Assembly: GCF_001577775.1 (NCBI RefSeq)
Contig: NZ_CP010835.1
Location: forward strand, 62,001-126,000
Origin: Pyrococcus kukulkanii
GTDB lineage: Archaea; Methanobacteriota_B; Thermococci; Thermococcales; Thermococcaceae
Length of the DNA stretch: 64,000 bases
Reading direction: 5' to 3'
Below are positions 1-8,191 of the stretch, piece by piece. Position 1 is the stretch's first letter; every line of letters starts with the position of its first letter. The translations under genes were made by a program, and so were the position numbers. A model generated the notes under the pieces. That model was not told the DNA's origin, did no database searches, and saw nothing but the letters and a program-made list of their open reading frames with translations.

Positions 1-296
1 TCGAGATCGATGTTTAGGGAGTCCCGAAAGGCATCAATAATACTCCTAATGTTAATGATCTTATACTCTATGCCGAGGGACTTGGCAACTAGTTTTGCAT
101 CCTCAACGTCTTGATTTTCATAGTATGGCATTATTAGGCCTAGGACTTTGTCTTTTCCTAATGCCTTTACGGCAAGATATGCGGTTGTTGCACTGTCAAC
201 TCCTCCGCTTATTCCTATAACTACCCCTGAACTAGTTTTCTCCCTGATGAACTGAACTATTCTATCTATCGCGGCATTATAGTTTAGTGCCCTCAT
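1..296 (-). CDS. nadE: NAD+ synthetase, N-terminal part (cut by window edge)
   Basis: Makes NAD+ from deamido-NAD+, ATP and ammonia (or glutamine) in the cytoplasm. The reverse strand starts [14 protein letters not shown] and continues to the PP-loop motif [11 protein letters not shown], the ATP pyrophosphatase signature of this family; about 98 residues are inside the window and the rest lies beyond base 1. The ATG at 296-294 overlaps the stop of the upstream TPR gene as ATGA, so the two are translationally coupled. The family call is firm; whether ammonia or glutamine is the nitrogen donor cannot be judged from this fragment. Confidence 0.93.
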   Translation of the reverse strand, partial: MRALNYNAAIDRIVQFIREKTSSGVVIGISGGVDSATTAYLAVKALGKDKVLGLIMPYYENQDVEDAKLVAKSLGIEYKIINIRSIIDAFRDSLNIDL

Positions 297-1243
297 AGCT
301 CAGCTTCCCCCAGGAATTCAAGAATGGAGACAAGTCTCTCATCCTTCACCTTGGTTATTATCTCACTTACCTCTTCCCTTCCCACTTTTCCATCCTTGTA
401 CAAGGCTATCCTCCTAACTCCTTCAAAGAAGTCTTCAAACTCGGGAATTGCGGCCTTGAACATTGGCATTGAGTTGTATATCTCCTCGAAGTCATCCTCC
501 AGCATGAGTTGCCAGATTAAGTCTATAAGGCCGTCGAAGGCGACCTCAAAGAAGTCCGTTCCCTTGGCCTCTAAAAGGGCATATAAGCACTCCTGCATTG
601 CAGCTTCATAGTTTTCTTCGTCCTCAAATATTTCCTCAAAAGCTAGATGAACTTGGGACTTTAATTCTCCCTCTGGTACTTCTGGTAATAATTTTGCCAA
701 TTTTTCTTTAGCTTTAACCTTGTCTCCCGCTTCAAAGGTTAAATAACCCTCGTAGATTTTAGCTCTAAGTAGCTTTTCCCTGTTGCTGGATTTCTCAAGG
801 CTTTCTATGGCCTTTTTGATAACCTCTAGGGCCTTATTGTATTCTTGAAGTTCCTCATGGATCGTTGCAATACCAAAGTAGGCCTCTCCAAGTTTTTCTG
901 GGTCTGTTTCTTTCTCGAGGATCTCCCTGTAAATCTCCAGGGCTTTTTCTGGAAAACCTAACAGGCTGTAAAGGTCAGCAAGCTCCATTAACCCCTCAAA
1001 TTCTTTCCTTCTTGCGAGCTCTTCGAATTCTGCAAGCTTATCAATACCGAAGAATTCTGCATAGTAATATACAACGATTTTGTACAATTCTAAGTCTTCG
1101 TATTCTTTGGCCTTTTTTTCGGCGATTTCTAACACTTCTTTTAATTCTTCATCACTTAACATGTCAACTTCTTTGGCCATTAAGGTCTTTGCCTCATCTA
1201 TTTTTCCTTCTTCTAAGGCCTTCAGAATTCTCTCTACTTCCAT
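293..1243 (-). CDS. TPR-repeat protein, function unknown
   Basis: A 316-residue, very acidic, all-helical protein. Helical pairs with TPR character are visible, for example around [26 protein letters not shown] and then [13 protein letters not shown], so it is probably a protein-protein interaction scaffold. No enzyme motif, signal peptide or membrane segment is seen. The start was placed at ATG 1243 because GGGGAGG precedes it; a TTG four codons upstream would lie inside that ribosome binding site. It overlaps nadE by the ATGA junction, but a functional link to NAD synthesis is only inferred from that coupling. Confidence 0.85.
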   Translation of the reverse strand: MEVERILKALEEGKIDEAKTLMAKEVDMLSDEELKEVLEIAEKKAKEYEDLELYKIVVYYYAEFFGIDKLAEFEELARRKEFEGLMELADLYSLLGFPEKALEIYREILEKETDPEKLGEAYFGIATIHEELQEYNKALEVIKKAIESLEKSSNREKLLRAKIYEGYLTFEAGDKVKAKEKLAKLLPEVPEGELKSQVHLAFEEIFEDEENYEAAMQECLYALLEAKGTDFFEVAFDGLIDLIWQLMLEDDFEEIYNSMPMFKAAIPEFEDFFEGVRRIALYKDGKVGREEVSEIITKVKDERLVSILEFLGEAEL

Positions 1244-1296
1244 TATCCTCCCCAAACAATTTTTAAAATGGGAGACTTAAATATGTTGGGATAGAC

Positions 1297-1749
1297 ATGG
1301 TTGGAAAAATTGAATTATTCAAGAAACCTGGGGATTTTAACTTAGAAGAGGCAGTAGATTTGGTATCTTCTCCAGAAAGTGGTGGAATCGTGATCTTTTT
1401 GGGTAAAGTAAGGAACGAAAACTACGGTAGAAAAGTAAAGAGACTTATATATGAAGCATATGATGAGATGGCAATTAAGGAGATGGTGCGAATTAGAGAA
1501 GAGGCTCTAAAAAAGTTCCCTATATCCGATGCCCTCATTTGGCATAGAGTGGGCGACTTTGAAGTTGGGGAGAATACCATATTAATTGTAGTGGCTGCTA
1601 AGCATAGGGAAGAGGCTTTTGAGGCTTGTATGTGGATTATTGACGAGGTCAAAAAGAGGGTTCCAATATGGAAAAGGGAGGTTACAGAGGAAGGTGAGTT
1701 TTGGATTGAGGGAGACAAGCTTATTCCCGCGGATAAAAATACTGACTGA
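1297..1749 (+). CDS. moaE: molybdopterin synthase catalytic subunit
   Basis: MoaE converts precursor Z (cPMP) to molybdopterin together with the thiocarboxylated small subunit MoaD, in the molybdenum/tungsten cofactor pathway; Pyrococcus uses tungsten enzymes. The 150-residue length is normal. Family landmarks are the N-terminal SGGIVIFLGKVRNENYGRKV stretch, the central HRVGDFEVGE and the C-terminal catalytic-lysine block KKRVPIWKREV. A TATA-like cttaaatatg lies about 20 bases before the ATG with little room for a leader, so the transcript is probably leaderless. No other moa gene is adjacent. Confidence 0.95.
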   Translation: MVGKIELFKKPGDFNLEEAVDLVSSPESGGIVIFLGKVRNENYGRKVKRLIYEAYDEMAIKEMVRIREEALKKFPISDALIWHRVGDFEVGENTILIVVAAKHREEAFEACMWIIDEVKKRVPIWKREVTEEGEFWIEGDKLIPADKNTD

Positions 1750-1843
1750 TATCACTTTTTTACATACTATTGTCAGTTGTATGCAAAATCCGTATAGAAA
1801 AAGTTAATATAAATGCTGTGTATTCTTATTTTTGGTGGATCCC

Positions 1844-2755
1844 ATGGAGAAAGCGAAAGTTCTTACTTACGAAATTCCTATAGGTGATGCGAGAATAACA
1901 ACAGTCTCAAAACCCCCATGGGTAGCCAGTCCCCATAAGGGCGCGCTAGAGAGGATGATCCTTATGATAGGCCAGGGAAAGGGAGTGTTCTCAGAACCAT
2001 CATTCATTCCAAGAAGTCTTGGATGTATCGGTAATAATAGATTGGTTCTTTACAGGGATCCAATTCCACTAAAGAAGTTCAAAAGAGTTATTGACGAGTT
2101 TAGGAGTATAACAAAGAGTGGAGAGATTTACATAACAAATTATGATGACATTGAAGATGCTATAGAACTTGCAGAGTATGCAGCCTTTAAGGGAATTGAA
2201 ACCTATGTGACCATTGCTGTGGAGGATTGGGATAGGGTTCCTGAAGAGAGGAAGTTTAAAGTTATAGGTGAGGTGTTATTTAACGAATTAAGTAATGTTA
2301 GGAATCCCAATGTGGATATTTTATTGATAATGGCAACGTATCCTCAGTATAAAGAGCTCTTGAATAAAAAGTTGGACTTCCGGGGAGAAGTGTGGGTTGA
2401 CATTCTATATCCTGGATCACTTAGACTCATGGACTTTAATCCATTAGAGCTCAGAAAGATCATTAACCCAACCTCGATAGTATATAATAATTGTATGGCT
2501 GGACTTATTGCGATAACTCCTGAGGGTTTCGTTATTCCATGTCCTTTGCTTAGGAAGTTCATTGTTGGGGATATAACCCGAGAAAATCTAAGGAGCATCT
2601 TAAGAAAGCAAAGGCTGAAGAAGTTTTGGAAGTTAACTAAGGATGCAATATCTCCGTGTAAGACATGCTCGTTGAGGTATATTTGCCATGACTGTAGAGC
2701 TTTGGAGTATCAGGCAACTGGAGATATTTTGGGAATTGAATTTTGTCCTTTGTAA
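1844..2755 (+). CDS. SPASM-domain protein lacking the radical SAM CxxxCxxC motif
   Basis: A 303-residue protein whose C-terminal third has a SPASM-type iron-sulfur layout: Cys in NNCMAGL, a glycine and Cys in PEGFVIPC, then CKTCSLRYICHDC, then a last Cys in EFCPL. SPASM domains normally follow a radical SAM barrel, but no CxxxCxxC is present; the N-terminal part has only one Cys (SLGCIGNN). The middle (YITNYDDIEDAIELAEYA) has the alternating pattern of a partial TIM barrel. It is therefore probably a degenerate radical SAM relative that keeps auxiliary clusters. Start ATG 1844 has GGTGG five bases upstream; a TTG at 1832 is less likely. Substrate unknown. Confidence 0.75.
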   Translation: MEKAKVLTYEIPIGDARITTVSKPPWVASPHKGALERMILMIGQGKGVFSEPSFIPRSLGCIGNNRLVLYRDPIPLKKFKRVIDEFRSITKSGEIYITNYDDIEDAIELAEYAAFKGIETYVTIAVEDWDRVPEERKFKVIGEVLFNELSNVRNPNVDILLIMATYPQYKELLNKKLDFRGEVWVDILYPGSLRLMDFNPLELRKIINPTSIVYNNCMAGLIAITPEGFVIPCPLLRKFIVGDITRENLRSILRKQRLKKFWKLTKDAISPCKTCSLRYICHDCRALEYQATGDILGIEFCPL

Positions 2756-2821
2756 TTTAATTAATCTTTTCTTGATTTTGCTAAGGTTACTTTGATTATT
2801 TTAGCTCGTTATGGCAAAACC

Positions 2822-2830
2822 TTTATATTT
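2822..2830 (+). promoter_or_regulatory. TATA box of the KaiC-like pair
   Basis: TTTATATTT lies 50 bases before ATG 2880, which predicts a transcript starting near 2850 with a short leader carrying GGGGTG. An open frame runs back through it to 2811, so the box argues against the longer start. Confidence 0.6.
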
Positions 2831-2879
2831 TTACGTCCAAGAACTATCGAATAAGTCAGGATTATCTGGGGTGATGATA

Positions 2880-3626
2880 ATGGGTTATCAACCTATCCGG
2901 AGAGTTAAAAGCGGTATACCTGGCTTTGATGAACTCATCGAGGGGGGGTTCCCAGAGGGTACTACTGTTCTCCTCACTGGTGGTACTGGTACTGGTAAAA
3001 CTACATTTGCAGCACAGTTTATATACAAAGGGGCTGAAGAATACGGCGAACCGGGAGTTTTCGTGACGTTAGAGGAGAGGGCCAAGGATCTTAGAAGGGA
3101 GATGGCAGCTTTTGGTTGGGATTTTGAGAAGTATGAAAAAGAGGGAATGATTGCTATAGTGGATGGTGTTAGCGCTACCGCAGGTTTGCCAAGTGAGGAG
3201 AGGTTTGTACTAGAAGATAGGTTCAATATCGATAACTTTCTGAGGTATATATATAGGGTTGTTAAGGCGATAAATGCTAAGAGGCTTGTAATTGATTCGA
3301 TACCCTCAATTGCCCTTAGATTAGAAGAGGAGAGAAAAATAAGAGAGGTATTGTTAAAATTGAACACCATTTTGTTAGAAATGGGTGTTACTACGATACT
3401 AACTACTGAGGCTCCTGATCCTCAACACGGTAAGATAAGTAGGTATGGAATCGAGGAATTCATTGCAAGGGGAGTTATAGTGCTTGACCTTCAGGAGAGG
3501 AATATAGAGTTGAAGAGATATATCCTCATTAGGAAGATGCGTGAAACTAGGCACTCAATGAAGAAGTATCCATTTGAAATCGGCCCCAATGGAGTCGTGG
3601 TTTACCCAAGCGGAGAAATATACTGA
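2880..3626 (+). CDS. KaiC-like RecA-fold ATPase (first of a pair)
   Basis: A single-domain, 248-residue KaiC/RadA-superfamily ATPase. It begins MGYQPIRRVKSGIPGFDELI, followed by Walker A GGTGTGKTT, a KaiC-like EERAKDLRREMAAFGW segment, Walker B region KRLVIDSI and a C-terminal basic stretch LIRKMRETRHSMKKYPFEI typical of archaeal KaiC homologues. Known archaeal relatives are thought to be signalling or regulatory ATPases, but the role here is unknown. ATG 2880 was chosen because a TATA box at 2822-2830 and GGGGTG just before it fit this start. It is followed 13 bases later by a second, diverged copy. Confidence 0.85.
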   Translation: MGYQPIRRVKSGIPGFDELIEGGFPEGTTVLLTGGTGTGKTTFAAQFIYKGAEEYGEPGVFVTLEERAKDLRREMAAFGWDFEKYEKEGMIAIVDGVSATAGLPSEERFVLEDRFNIDNFLRYIYRVVKAINAKRLVIDSIPSIALRLEEERKIREVLLKLNTILLEMGVTTILTTEAPDPQHGKISRYGIEEFIARGVIVLDLQERNIELKRYILIRKMRETRHSMKKYPFEIGPNGVVVYPSGEIY

Positions 3627-3639
3627 GCGGGGGAGCCCA

Positions 3640-4395
3640 ATGTTTGAAAACAGTGAGGAGAAAATAGAAAAGGTAGTTGAGAGAGTCCCAACTGGAATAA
3701 TAGACGACCTTATAAGTGGAGGTATACCTAGAGGGAGTGTTGTTCTCTTAATAGGTGATCCTAAGGCAGGTAAAAGCACGTTCTTAACTCAATTTGCCTT
3801 TAATCAGCTCAAGTCGGGAGTACCAGTAATTGGAGTTTTAATTGATGTATCGAAATATGAATTTATAAGCAACGCTCTTGATTTTGGTTGGGAATTTATG
3901 CCGTTTCTTGATGAAAAGATAATACTCCTTGATGCGTATAGCCAGAGGCTAAGAAAAGCTCCTAAGTTTTCTTTTGATGAAACGGTAATAGCTGATTTAG
4001 GTGACACTACGAGGTTGCTTGATGCAATTAAGGATACAACGCTGAAGATCCTCTCGACAACCCATGCAGATAAAATAGTGGGCTTTATATCTTCCATGAC
4101 TCCTATATTCTTTGAAACTTCAAGAAAGGAGATTTACAAATTCTTAGAGGAGTTAAGAGAATTTGCTCATAGAAATAGACAAGTCTGGGTTCTTGAAATG
4201 AACTCTGGAATTGAAGAACCATATGTTGAAATGATGGTCAAGGCTATAGTTGATGGAATAATAGAGCTAAGGTTAATGGAAGAAGGTAAGACCTTAAGGA
4301 GGTACCTTAGAATATATGGTATGAGAAGGACGGCTCATAGGCTTGATTGGATTAAATATGATATAACTTCTGAGGGTATTAAACTACTCATTTGA
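3640..4395 (+). CDS. KaiC-like ATPase, diverged second copy
   Basis: A 251-residue protein with the same fold as its upstream neighbour: GIIDDLISGGIPRGSVV, Walker A GDPKAGKST, the DFGWEF block matching AFGWDF of the first copy, and a C-terminal RRYLRIYGMRRTAHRLDW that parallels the partner's RHSMKKYPF region. Sequence identity between the two looks low, so they have probably specialised and may form hetero-oligomers (inference). ATG 3640 follows GGGGGAG just after the upstream stop; an earlier ATG at 3574 would overlap the upstream gene by about 50 bases. The pair forms one operon. Confidence 0.82.
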   Translation: MFENSEEKIEKVVERVPTGIIDDLISGGIPRGSVVLLIGDPKAGKSTFLTQFAFNQLKSGVPVIGVLIDVSKYEFISNALDFGWEFMPFLDEKIILLDAYSQRLRKAPKFSFDETVIADLGDTTRLLDAIKDTTLKILSTTHADKIVGFISSMTPIFFETSRKEIYKFLEELREFAHRNRQVWVLEMNSGIEEPYVEMMVKAIVDGIIELRLMEEGKTLRRYLRIYGMRRTAHRLDWIKYDITSEGIKLLI

Positions 4396-4434
4396 GGTAA
4401 AAGTATTTAAAGCGAAAATCACAAAGAGTAAAAT

Positions 4435-5586
4435 ATGAGACTGGTTGACATTGCATTAATATTATTGAGCTTAGTGTTTTTAGCTCTTGCCTATGTAACA
4501 TCAAATGTAGAACCCGTTAGTATAGGGGAAGCAGAAGATGGCAAATTAGTTGAGTTTACGGGAGTTTGCGTCTACTCATCTGATGGATTTAGTATATTAA
4601 CTGATGGGAAGTTTTCTGTTCCTGTATTTTCTGATCTTAAACTCAGAAAGGTGTATAAGGTCATTGGAGTATACAGGAGAAATGGAATAAAGCCCAGGAA
4701 AATCGAAGATGGCAAGATAGAGCTTGAAGAATATGAGGGAGCGTACTGGGTTGACTATTATCCTTCACTCCTGACCCCAAAGAAAATTAAGCTTAAGTTT
4801 GGGCTTTCTGGAGTGGAAGAGGGTGAACTTGTTAGGGTTAGGGGTATTTTCTTTGGAAGCAAGCTCGTTCCCGTTGAATACTATGTGGTTGGGAATTTAA
4901 CGTCACCGAAGGATGGTTATCCCTTCAAGTTTAGAGGTGTTGTTCTGTATGGAGGCAATCCTGGGATAATATTCTGGAAAAATCGAAGTGTAAAAGTGTA
5001 CCTAAAGGACAATCAGACCTTAATCCCGGGGAGAGTCGTTGAAGTTTTTGGAATAACTAGGATTACCGGTAAGATCATTGTGTACACCTCTCGTCTCAGG
5101 TATCTTGGAAGTGCTAATGTCTCAGAAAAGCCCAATGTAGGGGAAATTGCGGAGGGTGAATGTAGGATAGTCCAGAAACTGGAAAATAGAGTTAAGTTAG
5201 AGTGTCTAGATTTACCGCTTTCTAACGTTACAGGGAGAGTGGGGGATAAAATAAAGTTTAGGGCCCTGAAGAGGTTCTCTGACTATCTATGCTTGAATTG
5301 TACTCTGTACCCCAGGGAAAACCTTGGCAACATGATATGTAATCCTGAAGCTGGGAAAGCCGGAAAGGTCTCAGGAGTCGTTGAGAATGTAAAAGAAGTT
5401 AGGGGTAGGATCATCGCCCAAGTTAGGAATGGGAACTGTAGAATACTTCTTAAAATAAAGCCAGACATTAGGATTGAGATTGGGGATGAAGTTGAGGCGT
5501 TTGGCGTGTTCTCTACGTATTACAAAAAGCCAATACTTATTGTTGAGGGGGAGGAGGATATATGTTTGAACTCTTGCTGCAGATGA
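4435..5586 (+). CDS. membrane-anchored protein with repeated OB-like beta domains
   Basis: A 383-residue protein with one N-terminal membrane anchor (IALILLSLVFLALAYVTS) and then beta-rich repeats of the kind GKLVEFTGVCVYSSDG, GELVRVRGIFFG, PFKFRGVVLYGG, GKAGKVSGVVENV and GDEVEAFGVFS. The V.V.G pattern resembles OB-fold strands, so several small barrels probably sit outside the membrane. It ends with cysteines (DICLNSCCR). Its last 25 bases overlap the start of the TctA-like gene, which indicates coupled translation and perhaps a joint envelope function. No enzyme motif seen. Confidence 0.75.
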   Translation: MRLVDIALILLSLVFLALAYVTSNVEPVSIGEAEDGKLVEFTGVCVYSSDGFSILTDGKFSVPVFSDLKLRKVYKVIGVYRRNGIKPRKIEDGKIELEEYEGAYWVDYYPSLLTPKKIKLKFGLSGVEEGELVRVRGIFFGSKLVPVEYYVVGNLTSPKDGYPFKFRGVVLYGGNPGIIFWKNRSVKVYLKDNQTLIPGRVVEVFGITRITGKIIVYTSRLRYLGSANVSEKPNVGEIAEGECRIVQKLENRVKLECLDLPLSNVTGRVGDKIKFRALKRFSDYLCLNCTLYPRENLGNMICNPEAGKAGKVSGVVENVKEVRGRIIAQVRNGNCRILLKIKPDIRIEIGDEVEAFGVFSTYYKKPILIVEGEEDICLNSCCR

Positions 5587-6686
5587 TAAAGGGAGTCGCA
5601 TTTGGAACTCTCACTGGGTTAACACCTGGGCTACATGTGAATTCCTTAAGCAGGCTATCCTTTCCAACCCCCACGCTGTTTGTGATGGGTTTAGTCCATA
5701 CATTTCTCGATTCTATACCTTCTGCACTATTCGGTGTTCCGGATAGTGATGATACAGTTCCTTCCCTTTTACCTTCCCATAGAATAGTGCTCCAGGGAAG
5801 GTTTGGAGAACTGGTTAGATTATCCGTTACCGCAAGCACAATAGCCCTAATACTTGCGGTTTTGGTGTATCCTATCTACTCGCTCGTCGCTCCCCTCTAC
5901 AGGTTTGAGGTTGGATTGACCTTCATAGTGTTCCTTTCTCTCTTCCTAATCCTTTCCCAGAAGAATAAGATTGGTGCTCTTCTGATATTTCTCCTCTCAG
6001 GGTTTCTAGGTTATTGTGCATTCAACATACCCATTAGGGATCCTTTTTATCCTCTCTTTACTGGACTTTTCGCACTTCCTCTCTTAATCGAGTCCTACCT
6101 AAATCCTCCAAAGGAGGTAAGAGTAGAAGATTCTAAATTAAGCGTTGGAATTTTGAGAGTGTTGAAATTTAGTGCCCTTGGAACGTTTTTCGGGTCTCTC
6201 GCTTCGCTCTTGCCCACGCTAACTGCCGGTCAAGCCTCGCTCCTGGGATCGAAGCTGACAAAGGATGACCTTGACTACCTCACGATAATATACTCCACGA
6301 ATACCGCAGCTTATGCCTTCTCACTTGCTAATCTCGCCCTCACAGGCAAGACCAGGAATGGTGTTATGGTTGCGATTGGTGAAGTTTCTACTTCGGAGCT
6401 CCTCTACCTGTACCTCCTTGGGATCTCAGCGGCCCTATTAGTTATGGTATTTGCCCCCAGGATTGCAATTCTTTTGGGAAAAGTAGCGTTTAGGTTTTAT
6501 AGGAAGGCTATCATGGCCATAATTCTGTTCTTGTTTGCCTTGGGCTATCTCTACAATGGGCTTCCTGGGGTGTTCCTAATGCTTTCGGCAATGCTCCTGG
6601 GATTCCTCGCCCCAAGGTGGCAGGTTTTTAGGGTGACCTATATGGGGGTTCTAATGCTCCCCGTGCTCGTGGAAAGTGTTATTTAG
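5562..6686 (+). CDS. TctA-like (DUF112) integral membrane protein
   Basis: A 374-residue polytopic membrane protein of the tripartite tricarboxylate transporter TctA type. The N-terminal glycine-rich signature FGTLTGLTPGLHVNSL and a second, internal copy FGSLASLLPTLTAGQA mark the two-fold repeat typical of the family. About ten hydrophobic segments are visible. Bacterial TctA works with TctB and a periplasmic TctC; neither is present here, and archaeal single-gene members have unknown substrates. Start ATG 5562 is preceded by GGAGGAT and lies inside the upstream gene, so the two are co-translated. Confidence 0.82.
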   Translation: MFELLLQMIKGVAFGTLTGLTPGLHVNSLSRLSFPTPTLFVMGLVHTFLDSIPSALFGVPDSDDTVPSLLPSHRIVLQGRFGELVRLSVTASTIALILAVLVYPIYSLVAPLYRFEVGLTFIVFLSLFLILSQKNKIGALLIFLLSGFLGYCAFNIPIRDPFYPLFTGLFALPLLIESYLNPPKEVRVEDSKLSVGILRVLKFSALGTFFGSLASLLPTLTAGQASLLGSKLTKDDLDYLTIIYSTNTAAYAFSLANLALTGKTRNGVMVAIGEVSTSELLYLYLLGISAALLVMVFAPRIAILLGKVAFRFYRKAIMAIILFLFALGYLYNGLPGVFLMLSAMLLGFLAPRWQVFRVTYMGVLMLPVLVESVI

Positions 6687-6718
6687 GCCTTTAGAGTAGC
6701 TCGATAAAGGGGAAGGAA

Positions 6719-7303
6719 ATGGACGTCTACGAGCCGATAATGGGGGCTTTTCCAATAGCCAAGAAGCTTTGGAGAACCATAGTTGAGAACAAAGGCCTCC
6801 CATCTCCTGATGCTGTAGCCAAGATGCTGGAGAGTATGGGGTTAGAGAAGCTGTTTCTCGGGAAAGGATTGGGAGTTTTCAGGAACAACTTCGTCATAGC
6901 TCTCTTAATTCCTAGGGAAAATATGATAGTTGTTGACTTCATATCCGCCACGGGGGACTTAAGCGATGCCCTCGAGCTAATAGCATATTATGATCGAGAG
7001 ATAGATTGTTACGTGGTTGAGATAATCCCCGCAAATGAGCTCGAGTACGAAGAAAACCTAGGAGTTGAACCCGTTATAATTGATGCGAAAACCTTCGAGC
7101 TTAAGAGTTATCCGGTGCTTGGAGAGTTTAAGCAAGGGAAGAAGACCATAATCTTAAAGGTCGACAACGAAACTTACAAACTCTGGAAGGAGAGTGGAAA
7201 GCTTAACGTTTGTCCCGTGTGCGGTGGGGAGCTCAGGTGGAGGGGGAGAAGAGCGGTTTGCACAGACTGCGGGGTAGAGGTGGTTATTGATGAGGAACGT
7301 TAA
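6719..7303 (+). CDS. zinc-ribbon protein of unknown function
   Basis: A 194-residue cytoplasmic protein. Residues 1 to about 150 form an unrecognised alpha/beta domain (GLGVFRNNFVIALLIPRENMIVVDF), and the C terminus is a zinc ribbon, CPVCGGELRWRGRRAVCTDCG, with two CxxC knuckles. This arrangement suggests nucleic acid or protein binding. It overlaps the following aldolase gene by 14 bases, so they share an operon, but no biochemical link is evident. Confidence 0.75.
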   Translation: MDVYEPIMGAFPIAKKLWRTIVENKGLPSPDAVAKMLESMGLEKLFLGKGLGVFRNNFVIALLIPRENMIVVDFISATGDLSDALELIAYYDREIDCYVVEIIPANELEYEENLGVEPVIIDAKTFELKSYPVLGEFKQGKKTIILKVDNETYKLWKESGKLNVCPVCGGELRWRGRRAVCTDCGVEVVIDEER

Positions 7304-7853
7304 GGCTAAGCTCGTCTACTACTCAAGGCTTGCCCACAAGAAGGGGTTGACTGGCTCTTTTGGAGGGAATATAAGCGTTAGGGTTAGGGATTATATTTTC
7401 ATCAAGGCAACTGGTTCTGTGATGGAGGAGATGAACTATTCTCAAGTTGCGGTAATGAAAATTGATGGTTCCATTGTTTCGGCTATAAGACCATCATCCG
7501 AGTACAGGCTCCACCTTGGTGTCTACAGGAACAGGGAAGACGTGAGGGCCGTCGTTCACCTTCATCCCCCTTACTCTATTACCCTCTCTATGTTCGAGAG
7601 GGAAGTTCCTATGCTGACTCCGGAGGCCCAGCTTTACCTTTCAAAGGTTCCAGTTTTGCCTTTCAAACCTGCAGGTAGTGAAGACCTTGCTAGGCAGGTA
7701 AGTGAGGCCATGAAGAATCATGATGCTGTAGTTCTTGAAAGGCATGGAGTAGTTACCGTGGGTAGAACTCTGAGGGAAGCCTTTTACAAGGCGGAGCTCG
7801 TCGAGGAAGTTTCAAGGCTATGGTACCAAAAGTTTATAGCCTCTAGAGAGTAA
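7290..7853 (+). CDS. fucA: class II aldolase, L-fuculose-phosphate aldolase-like
   Basis: A 187-residue member of the zinc-dependent class II aldolase/adducin family. It shows GLTGSFGGNISVR near the N terminus, zinc ligands in VVHLHPPYS, the acidic TPEAQLY region and the later histidine in ERHGVVTVG. Relatives cleave sugar phosphates such as fuculose 1-phosphate or make the reverse aldol product; the true archaeal substrate may differ. ATG 7290 has GAGGTGG upstream and overlaps the zinc-ribbon gene. Its last codons contain the probable TATA box of the RNase P RNA gene. Confidence 0.85.
   Translation: MRNVKAKLVYYSRLAHKKGLTGSFGGNISVRVRDYIFIKATGSVMEEMNYSQVAVMKIDGSIVSAIRPSSEYRLHLGVYRNREDVRAVVHLHPPYSITLSMFEREVPMLTPEAQLYLSKVPVLPFKPAGSEDLARQVSEAMKNHDAVVLERHGVVTVGRTLREAFYKAELVEEVSRLWYQKFIASRE
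7833..7839 (+). promoter_or_regulatory. probable TATA box of rnpB inside the aldolase gene
   Basis: TTTATAG, preceded by purine-rich ccaaaag that fits a BRE, lies about 25 bases before the expected 5' end of RNase P RNA, within the last codons of the aldolase. Confidence 0.55.
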
Positions 7854-7859
7854 TGAGGA

Positions 7860-8191
7860 GTAGGCGAGGGGGCTGGGGGCTGTCGGGCTCGTACCCGAGG
7901 AAGTTCCGCCCACCGCACCGGGGCCGCGGTGCCGCAAGGCACCTCCCGAGAGGGAGGGCAACGGCACAGAAACGACACGTCCCTCGGGAGATGTGGATGA
8001 AAGCGGCGAAGGCTCCCGGCGACGGGAGCCGAGTTAACCCGCAGACAATCCCGAGGGGAGCGGTGAAACGGCCGTCCCGCGGGGTGCAAGGCCGAGAAAG
8101 GGCCGATGAGTTCCCGGTGTGAGGCCCGTGGTAGGCCGCTTAGTCGAATGCCCCCGGAGGTACAGAAGGCGGGCTATAGCCCCCTCGCCAC
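7860..8191 (+). ncRNA. rnpB: RNase P RNA (archaeal type A)
   Basis: Catalytic RNA that removes 5' leaders from tRNA precursors. Conserved region I appears as GAGGAAGTTCCGCCCACC and conserved region V as ACAGAAGGCGGGC near the 3' end, with ACAGAAACGACACGTCC in between. The terminal P1 helix is visible: 7863-7874 (GGCGAGGGGGCT) pairs perfectly with 8178-8189. Ends are estimated from that helix, giving about 330 nt, normal for Thermococcales. GC content is far above the neighbouring genes, as expected for structured RNA in a hyperthermophile. Its 3' end runs antisense into the last codons of priS. Confidence 0.95.

Noticed and set aside
7853-8122. An 89-codon open frame after the aldolase gene
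   Set aside because: It lies wholly inside RNase P RNA and has a composition caused by the GC-rich RNA.
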